From contig CAYHRJ010000035.1 in assembly GCA_964359095.1 (NCBI GenBank), positions 1 to 11,275 on the forward strand: a stretch of 11,275 bases of DNA, in the 5' to 3' direction. Made by a program: the position numbers and the translations under genes. Positions 5,784-11,275 of this stretch are shown here, one piece after another. Each line of letters starts with the position of its first letter. The stretch's first letter is position 1. The stretch is from JACRJW01 sp964359095 (GTDB lineage: Bacteria > Patescibacteriota > Patescibacteriia > UBA9934 > GWF2-40-263). Under the pieces are notes generated by a model. It did no database searches. It was not told the DNA's origin and saw only the letters and a program-made list of their open reading frames with translations.

Positions 5784-8700
5784 TTACTTAGCCCATGTCT
5801 CGCCAGAGAGGTCGAGGTTCAGGACCAAGTATCCAACGGTCCAGTCACCGGATCCTGTTTCAACGGATGCGTCGTGAGACTCACCGGAGTTATCAGACCA
5901 GATGAAGTTGTAAGCAGAGTTGCTGCTTGATGCAGCGGTACAGGCAGAGCTTACTTGAGCGTCAAGTTCCCAAATTTCACCGGCACCGCTGTCTTCAAGA
6001 CAGATGTCGGTTCCATTGTGGGCTGTGTCGCCCTCCAAGAATAGTGTGAAGTAATCCTCATCGCCTGTGTCACCGTCAAGGTCAAAACTCTGAGGTGTGG
6101 CGCGCAAGGTATAGGTGACTGTTTCACCAGCGGAAATCACTTCCTCGCTGGTGTCCCAGATGATATAGATGGCCGAATTTGCACCGTTCGCTTCCGCGAT
6201 ACCAGTCGTATCCTCGATATCTGCACCGTCTTCATCTTCGATCTGGACAGCTGTCGCGCTGGTCGAGACGTCTGTGCCATTCTTGTAGAGCTTCCACGAT
6301 TCCATTTCGAGCAAGTCAGCAGTATCGGTTCCATCATCCGTGATAGTTGCTTGCAATTGCAACTGCTTAAGAGCAATGGATCCATTGCTATCAGCCGTCA
6401 CCGTGAACTTATAGACATCAATCGCCTGACCGTTCACAAGAGTGCTGTTGGTCAGATCCGTGTGAGACACGGTTGGGATGGAATTGTAGGCGCGAATCTC
6501 GTTTCCATCGCGGTCTGTGGCATCAGTTGCCACGGTTCCGCTGGAGTTTAAGTTACGAACCGAGTCAAGCGCGAGGGTGAGAGCTTGCTGTGAAGACGCA
6601 GCACCTGAGCCGATGTCGTTAAGGACAAGTTTCGCCGTGATGGTCTTTGATGAACCAGCAGCGACTTCGAGATCCAAACCGGTTACAAGGGCGGCACTAA
6701 GAGCCACAGAGTCTCCGGACGTCGTGTTGAACACGGCGGAGCCAAGGAGGGTTGTACCGTCGTAGAGCTCGACTTTATTGATCACACCGGCGGCCGCGAC
6801 GGAGCCGACAGACACTTGGATCTGATCAACAGTGAAGGTGTCGCGAACGGCGGTCAGCTTGTACTTGGCAGCTTCAATGGTCTGGCCCGCTGCAACATTC
6901 TTCGCAACTGGTGTGTCACCACCAACCGCAGTCGAGAACGTACCAGACGTGTACCACGTGACGTCCTGACCTGTCTGGATCGTACCGGTTACAGTCGTTC
7001 CAGAGCTGACGGTTGTACCATCAACGGTCAAGCTTGATGTGATGATGTCATCACCGTCGGTGTCGTCAGACACAGTGGTGGCAGCGGTCGCATAGGCATT
7101 GACGTAGATAGTCTCACCGGCCTCGAGATTGTAGCTCACGGACCAGGAGTTAGCCCCCGTAGTCAATGAGACAGACGACTTGGCGCTTGTCTCGACATCG
7201 TCGCCTTCCGGACCGTAAGTCAAGTAGACATTTGAGTAGTCGGCCGCAGCAGAAGCATCAGAGGCCAATGCACTGAAGTCGATGTCAATCTGTGTGAGGT
7301 TGACATCTTCTGTCGTGTTTGCGGTCACTGTCCAAGAACCGATCTTGTACTCGGTCTTTGGAGCCACGGCGGACTGGTTCGAATAGCTGGTGTTCTCCGC
7401 CGTTGTGAGTGTACCTGTGCGAACTGTCAGGGAGTTACCCGATACGTCGGTGGTAGGATAGGTGGTGTAGCCGCCGGACGTCATGCGCAAGACGTTGCCT
7501 GACAACGCCGTTGCATCGATATCCAAGCGGATGGTGTCGGAGGCCGCGTACTGGTTCGTCCCATCGCTGTCAAAGACGTCCGCATGGACATCCATGGTGA
7601 CAGGGGATCCTGGGTAAACGATGAAGGAGGAACCGAACGTGTAGGTGGAGTAAGACGCTGTGGTGCCACCAACGCTTGTACAAGCGCTTGCAGTCGTTGT
7701 GTCGTTACCACAGATCACACTGGTGCTTCCAACTTGGGCGCCATCTACGTAGATCGCTCCGTTGCGGAGGCGGACAGCGGTGTTCCCGGCAGCCACGGTT
7801 GTCTCAACATTGAAGTTGAGGGACTCAACCTTGATGGCTTCACCGGTCGCTTTCACCTCGAATGTCGCAATGGAAACGTTGGAGGCACCATTCACAAGGT
7901 CACCGGAAGGAGAATCACTCTCCTTTGTGAATGTGAGAACCCCTTCGGCGATGGTCTGCGCCCCAGCCTCTCGGTTAGAGAAGGTCGTGGAGTTGGCTTG
8001 AACCAAGATTGGCTGATCATAGTCTTCCTCGACAAACACAGCGTCAGCGGTGTTTCCAAGTCGGACAGTGGCCGTTCGAGTCGAACCGCCCCAAATGTCG
8101 ACGAGCACCTTCACAATATGGTTTCCTGTGTTCATTTTCACCGGATCGGCCGAAAGGTCGAACGTAACGTATCCGTCCGCGTCTTCGACCTCAACCGCAT
8201 CACCGTAGTTGACACCGGCAACATAGAGGCTCCAGTTTCCAAGATCCTCTTCATTAATGGAACCGACGTTGCGGAATCGCAGCGCGTAGAGATACGCCTC
8301 GTTGTTTCCGACGGTCACGGTGTTGTTCCAGATGGCGAAGTCATCTTGTGGATCAAGAGACGAGTTGGCCGATGGGGTCGTGCTCGTCGCAAAGCTCACG
8401 GTTCCAAAATTGGTAACCGTAGCGATCGTGTGGACAGCAGATTCAACTGCATCACCGGAAGCTTCAAAAGATCCGGAGAAACTGATATCTGAGGGATCCA
8501 TAGACAAACCGACTGTCTGACCAGAGGTGCTGGCGGCGATATCTGAACGCACGTCAACGGTGAGTGTTTCACCGGCGGGTACGGTAAAGAGTCCAGAGGA
8601 ATCATTCCAAGTAATCACACCACTTGAAACAGTGGCTGAATCACCGGTTCGAATCCAACCCTCGAAAAGGTATGCATTAGACAGTGTTGTGTCAGCTGAG

Positions 8701-9581
8701 ACACCTTCTCGAGACACCGCGAATGTTGTTACAACGGCATCATCGTCTGTATTATTCTCGAAATCGAAGGATGCGATGTGAGCAATACCTTGTCCAGCCA
8801 CGAGTGTGCTGGCAGATGGAGAGGAATCAGAGAGAGAAACGCTGATCATTTCGGTCTCTTCGTACTCATCACCCTCAACCATTTGAGCCGCGTCTGTCAA
8901 AGAGGCAGACTCGGCATCGAGGTCATCACCAGCTGTCATGGCATCTGCATCAAAGCCTGTGCCGTCCAAGACGAAGCCGTCCTGATACCCGTTGGCAGAA
9001 AAGCCATCGTCAGAAACCATGCGCAGTTCATCACCTGAAATAACGTAGTTGCTTGTACCGTCTGTCCAGAGCATTCCGTCATAACCGGCTGCTGCATCTG
9101 TCAGAGAGTCGCCAACGGTGTAGTCAACGAAGAACACGTCTGGAACATCATCGATGTTTGTGTTCCAATCGCTGCCCGCGAGGCCCTCGGCTACTTCTTC
9201 GGACTCAACCCAATGGATGGAGCCGTCAGTAGAAACCGCGTAAACCTTTTCGTCAGACTCAATTTTGATCCAGTGTGATCCTGGGCGGGCCACAATGTTT
9301 CCTGCAAGGGTGATATCGGCGAGATCCTCATCGGAAATCGAAACGACATCGTCAAAATCTTCGTACCATGAGAAGTAGGTCTTCTCATTTGGGAAAGAAT
9401 AGCGTTGACCGTCAGAACCGTAGTAGTACACGGTTGAGAGCGTCTCGCCCATGATCAAATCGCCGTATTCGGCGGCCTGAGCCTGGGTTGGGACGAACGC
9501 AGCAAGACCAGCCGTCCAAAGGATGGTGGCGCCTGCAACGGCGATCGTGATCGCTTTCTTAAATCGGAGGGAATTAGACAT
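5784..9581 (-). CDS. Giant secreted beta-repeat surface protein, candidate S-layer protein
   Basis: The protein has 1265 residues. The signal peptide is at 1-36 or 37 (basic n-region RFKK, hydrophobic core, PTQAQA-A cut site). Residues 51-160 are the FPNE/SWY domain shared with the propeller protein at 3365-4837. An Asp-rich spacer covers 161-244. Six degenerate units follow, starting near 245, 390, 543, 720, 877 and 1033. Each has a 'LVxGQ...F.V.A' opening, a 'NVYLYDG'-like strand (for example SNAYLFEG 301, SNVYLTYG 783, NKVELYDG 935) and usually an 'L.VxAGE..T..V.AD' strand (for example FTVPAGETLTVDV 332, LEVAAGSSKTITA 971). The end (FIWSDNS 1226, DWTVGYLVLNL 1246) looks like a conserved C-terminal motif of large CPR surface proteins. 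The protein is Ser/Thr/Asp-rich with only four Cys (624, 634, 1194, 1214). This fits an abundant envelope protein; the S-layer role is inference. It follows the sigma/anti-sigma pair after a 364-bp gap. Confidence 0.93.
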   Translation of the reverse strand: MSNSLRFKKAITIAVAGATILWTAGLAAFVPTQAQAAEYGDLIMGETLSTVYYYGSDGQRYSFPNEKTYFSWYEDFDDVVSISDEDLADITLAGNIVARPGSHWIKIESDEKVYAVSTDGSIHWVESEEVAEGLAGSDWNTNIDDVPDVFFVDYTVGDSLTDAAAGYDGMLWTDGTSNYVISGDELRMVSDDGFSANGYQDGFVLDGTGFDADAMTAGDDLDAESASLTDAAQMVEGDEYEETEMISVSLSDSSPSASTLVAGQGIAHIASFDFENNTDDDAVVTTFAVSREGVSADTTLSNAYLFEGWIRTGDSATVSSGVITWNDSSGLFTVPAGETLTVDVRSDIAASTSGQTVGLSMDPSDISFSGSFEASGDAVESAVHTIATVTNFGTVSFATSTTPSANSSLDPQDDFAIWNNTVTVGNNEAYLYALRFRNVGSINEEDLGNWSLYVAGVNYGDAVEVEDADGYVTFDLSADPVKMNTGNHIVKVLVDIWGGSTRTATVRLGNTADAVFVEEDYDQPILVQANSTTFSNREAGAQTIAEGVLTFTKESDSPSGDLVNGASNVSIATFEVKATGEAIKVESLNFNVETTVAAGNTAVRLRNGAIYVDGAQVGSTSVICGNDTTTASACTSVGGTTASYSTYTFGSSFIVYPGSPVTMDVHADVFDSDGTNQYAASDTIRLDIDATALSGNVLRMTSGGYTTYPTTDVSGNSLTVRTGTLTTAENTSYSNQSAVAPKTEYKIGSWTVTANTTEDVNLTQIDIDFSALASDASAAADYSNVYLTYGPEGDDVETSAKSSVSLTTGANSWSVSYNLEAGETIYVNAYATAATTVSDDTDGDDIITSSLTVDGTTVSSGTTVTGTIQTGQDVTWYTSGTFSTAVGGDTPVAKNVAAGQTIEAAKYKLTAVRDTFTVDQIQVSVGSVAAAGVINKVELYDGTTLLGSAVFNTTSGDSVALSAALVTGLDLEVAAGSSKTITAKLVLNDIGSGAASSQQALTLALDSVRNLNSSGTVATDATDRDGNEIRAYNSIPTVSHTDLTNSTLVNGQAIDVYKFTVTADSNGSIALKQLQLQATITDDGTDTADLLEMESWKLYKNGTDVSTSATAVQIEDEDGADIEDTTGIAEANGANSAIYIIWDTSEEVISAGETVTYTLRATPQSFDLDGDTGDEDYFTLFLEGDTAHNGTDICLEDSGAGEIWELDAQVSSACTAASSSNSAYNFIWSDNSGESHDASVETGSGDWTVGYLVLNLDLSGETWAK

Positions 9582-9599
9582 AATTTTGAGTGCAATATT

Positions 9600-9690
9600 A
9601 CTAGTTGGAAGTAGGAATTTGGAAGTAGGAAGTAGGAATGCGATAGGCGTTTCCGACCTCTGACTTCTGATATCAGACCTCCGAACTAGT
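9600..9690. repeat. Low-complexity repeat block bounded by ACTAGT
   Basis: ACTAGTT (9600-9606) and AACTAGT (9684-9690) form inverted ends. Inside are three GGAAGTAGGAA-type units (9607-9638) and a GACCTC/GACTTC/AGACCTCC series around the 12-bp palindrome TCTGATATCAGA (9666-9677). The block would lie in the untranslated leader just before the giant gene. It holds no reading frame of interest. Confidence 0.55.
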
Positions 9691-9719
9691 GAACCTTTTT
9701 GGCCCTGGTTAGGGGCTTG

Positions 9720-9850
9720 TGTTAGTCAACGCTGTGCGACCCTTGCGGGCCTCGACCTTTGGCAGAGCGTGAGTTACTGAGCTTAGGGCTTCTCCATCTA
9801 AGGATGAAGAAGCGAGTCGGAATTCCTTCGCAGGAACGGATCCCGACTCG
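9720..9850. other. Stem-loop-rich intergenic segment upstream of the giant gene
   Basis: Several stems follow one another. ACGCT-x-TGC (9729-9737) can pair with GCA-x-AGCGT (9762-9770) around a CCC-TTGC-GGG loop (9740-9749). GCTTCTCCATC (9788-9798) pairs with GATGAAGAAGC (9803-9813), one mismatch, TAAG loop. CGAGTCGG (9813-9820) pairs with CCGACTCG (9843-9850), enclosing TTCCT-TCGC-AGGAA. It may be a structured leader, a small RNA or degenerate palindromic repeats. I recognise no riboswitch or tRNA in it. Confidence 0.4.
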
Positions 9851-9867
9851 GCTGTCATCCTCTTTTT

Positions 9868-9939
9868 TGTCATCCCGAGCGAGGTCTCCGAGCCGAGGGA
9901 TCCCTCCGCTCGTCGTCGAACTCCTCGGTCGGGATGACA
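9868..9939. repeat. 72-bp palindromic intergenic repeat, family A copy 2
   Basis: It has the same 11-bp inverted ends as the copy at 3263-3359 (TGTCATCCCGA / TCGGGATGACA), the same AGGGATCCCT centre and the same orientation, but lacks that copy's 25 extra bases. It starts 6 nt after the DUF5667-like gene's stop in the minus-strand direction. A second TGTCATCC lies just outside it at 9853-9860. Confidence 0.82.
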
Positions 9940-9945
9940 ACCATG

Positions 9946-10824
9946 TTACTTTTGACTGAGGACGAATTCCTTGAGCACTTGAAACGCACGGCGATAGTTG
10001 CCTTCTGCTTGCAACGCGAGCGCGGCTTCTATCGAAAGAGCGGAAGCGTCACCGAATGCGAGCTTCACTTCTGCTATCTCGGACTCGAGCGTGAGCGCGA
10101 GTTCCCGTTCTGTGTCTGCGTCTTGAGCTTCCTCATGCGCGGTAATGATGACTTCCACGGCTTGCTCTTGCGTCTGTTGAATCACTTCTTCGACATCGGC
10201 TCGCACTTCTGCTGAAAGTTCTGTTGTGGATGAAGCGACTGTTGAAGAATAAACCTCAGCTTGTCGACCAAGTGCTTTGGCAAGTTCTTTCTTCTGCTGA
10301 GCTCCTGTTTCTTCTTGGAGTTCTTCTTTGATCGTGGTCACCTCGCTCTTAAAACGATCGACTGCAAGTTGTACAGACTCAGGAGCGTCGACTTGCGCCG
10401 AGGCAGCGAGCACAACCATCTCGTGCAAGCGACGGCTCGCAAACTCGACTTGGAGGTTGGCGCGAGCGTCAGCATTAAACGCAAGAGCGAGTTGAGCTTT
10501 CTCGATTGTCATTTTCACAGGATAGAGCTCGTCGCCAGGCAACGCGCGACCAGAGGCGTTGGCGACGGAGATGAATCCCGTGATCGCAAAAATAAACACA
10601 GCCACGGCTGCGCCCAGTGGACGCAGCATGGTGTGAGTGAATTCCCAGGTATACGTTTCAAGATAATCTCGCCAGGTGTAGTGACGAGAAGCACCGTCAA
10701 CGGAAAAACCGTTTCGGAGAAGTGCTTGCTTGTGCGTGGCCGCAAAATCAAAACCACCACCAAATGATGGATCGTCTTTCAGACTTTCGAGAGCTTGGAT
10801 GATTTGTCGGTCAAGTTTGTCCAT
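9946..10824 (-). CDS. DUF5667-like single-pass membrane protein, probable anti-sigma factor
   Basis: This 292-residue protein has a cytoplasmic N-terminal part (1-67), one membrane segment (about 69-90, GAAVAVFIFAITGFISV) and a long external helical region. Right after the membrane segment comes SGRALPGDELYPVK (91-104), the hallmark start of DUF5667. It continues with the helical ASRRLHEMVVLA (119-130) and a Glu/Ala/Gln-rich coiled-coil-like region to the end. In many bacteria DUF5667 proteins directly follow an ECF sigma gene, as here, with only 5 nt between. The expected role is to hold the sigma factor at the membrane until an outside signal releases it. The short N-terminal part has no classical zinc-binding HxxxCxxC motif, so the sigma-binding mode is unclear. 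Upstream of the ATG is only a very close GAGG (2 nt spacing), so coupling to sigma translation is likely. Confidence 0.85.
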   Translation of the reverse strand: MDKLDRQIIQALESLKDDPSFGGGFDFAATHKQALLRNGFSVDGASRHYTWRDYLETYTWEFTHTMLRPLGAAVAVFIFAITGFISVANASGRALPGDELYPVKMTIEKAQLALAFNADARANLQVEFASRRLHEMVVLAASAQVDAPESVQLAVDRFKSEVTTIKEELQEETGAQQKKELAKALGRQAEVYSSTVASSTTELSAEVRADVEEVIQQTQEQAVEVIITAHEEAQDADTERELALTLESEIAEVKLAFGDASALSIEAALALQAEGNYRRAFQVLKEFVLSQK

Positions 10825-10829
10825 AACCT

Positions 10830-11275
10830 CTATGTCTTTTTCAAAATACTTACACGAATTTTTTTTAAGGCTCTATGGATGAGAACTGATACGGCATTCT
10901 CTGACTTGCCAAGATATTTCGCGATATCCTTCACACGGTACCCTTCGACGAAACGCAGGAGAATCACTTCCCGATCATCTTCATTGGGCAGAACCTTGAT
11001 CGCCTCTTTGACTAATTGAGAGTCTACCTGTGTTTCAATGTACTCAGCTGAGTAGTCTGATTCAATTTCTACTCCTTCTTCTCCTTCTCCGTGACGGATC
11101 TGTTCCTGTTCCTTTCCTTCTCTCTGTCGATAAAAGTCGGCGATGATGCCACGAGCGACGGTGTAAGCCAATCCTGAAAAATGCTCAACCGGTGTTCTGA
11201 TCATGTACTCCCAGAGTCTTAGCATGAGTGTGGAATACGCATCCTCAACGTCAGGATGACTCGGAAGTTTGCTGT
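10830..11275 (-). CDS. ECF-type RNA polymerase sigma factor, N-terminus cut by window edge
   Basis: The last 147 codons are present, ending in TAG at 10830. The frame stays open to the edge, and in-window residues before the ATG at 11225 (DVEDAYSTL) match sigma region 2, so that ATG is internal. Region 2 continues with LRLWEYM and AYTVARGIIADFYRQRE, the core-binding and -10-recognition helices. A charged linker follows. Region 4 is at the end, with LPNEDDREVILLRFVEGY and the helix-turn-helix DIAKYLGKSENAVSVLIHRALKKIR. It would direct RNA polymerase to a small regulon, possibly including its own operon and the giant surface gene downstream (inference). The following DUF5667-like gene is its likely regulator. 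Confidence 0.93.
   Translation of the reverse strand, partial: SKLPSHPDVEDAYSTLMLRLWEYMIRTPVEHFSGLAYTVARGIIADFYRQREGKEQEQIRHGEGEEGVEIESDYSAEYIETQVDSQLVKEAIKVLPNEDDREVILLRFVEGYRVKDIAKYLGKSENAVSVLIHRALKKIRVSILKKT

Noticed and set aside
7584..8492. Long open frame on the plus strand (302 codons)
   Set aside because: It lies opposite the giant gene, whose minus-strand frame shows clear repeats and a signal peptide. The plus-strand product has scattered Cys/Gly/Arg and no recognisable domain, so it is a shadow.
9607..9638. CRISPR-like repeat
   Set aside because: The units are 11 bp or less and nearly adjacent, without spacers; it is a simple low-complexity repeat.
9720..9780. tRNA or known riboswitch in the gap before the giant gene
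   Set aside because: There is no GGTTCGA-type T arm, no CCA or acceptor pairing, and no motif of a riboswitch I know.
11223..11225. ATG as the sigma factor start
   Set aside because: Residues encoded upstream of it, DVEDAYSTL, belong to sigma region 2, so the gene is truncated by the window.

Overview
All seven genes lie on the minus strand, so they read from high to low coordinates. The gene set points to a Patescibacteria (CPR) genome. It has an ECF-type sigma factor followed by a DUF5667-like membrane protein, a very large secreted Ser/Thr/Asp-rich protein with a CPR-style C-terminal motif, small coiled-coil proteins, and secreted subtilases with VCBS repeats. Shine-Dalgarno sequences are weak or absent. 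The standard code fits: TGG encodes Trp, and TAA, TAG and TGA all appear as stops. The lineage call is inference from protein style, not from a marker gene.

Layout in transcription order. (1) 11275-10830: ECF sigma factor, N-terminus beyond the window. (2) 10824-9946: single-pass DUF5667-like protein, probably the anti-sigma factor, 5 nt after the sigma gene. (3) 9945-9582: intergenic stretch with a palindromic repeat, a run of stem-loops and a low-complexity repeat block. (4) 9581-5784: 1265-residue exported protein with an N-terminal domain of about 110 residues, six degenerate beta-sandwich-like repeats and a conserved-looking C-terminus; a candidate S-layer protein. (5) 5783-5403: two different palindromic repeats, then two tandem intrinsic terminators. 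(6) 5402-3365: tight cluster of a 144-residue coiled-coil protein, a 36-residue mini-protein and an exported Ycf48/BNR-type propeller. The propeller carries the same 110-residue domain as the giant protein. (7) 3364-3215: another palindromic repeat and a good sigma70-like promoter. (8) 3214-1: two tandem secreted subtilisin-family proteases. The first carries VCBS/FG-GAP repeats; the second runs off the window.

As a whole the window reads as a cell-surface locus: a regulatory pair, a candidate envelope protein, a propeller that shares a domain with it, and two secreted proteases. That these genes act together is inference. The shared gapless domain is the strongest link seen in the sequence. 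The second strongest is the relation between the 36- and 144-residue proteins, where the small one looks like the two ends of the larger one joined.
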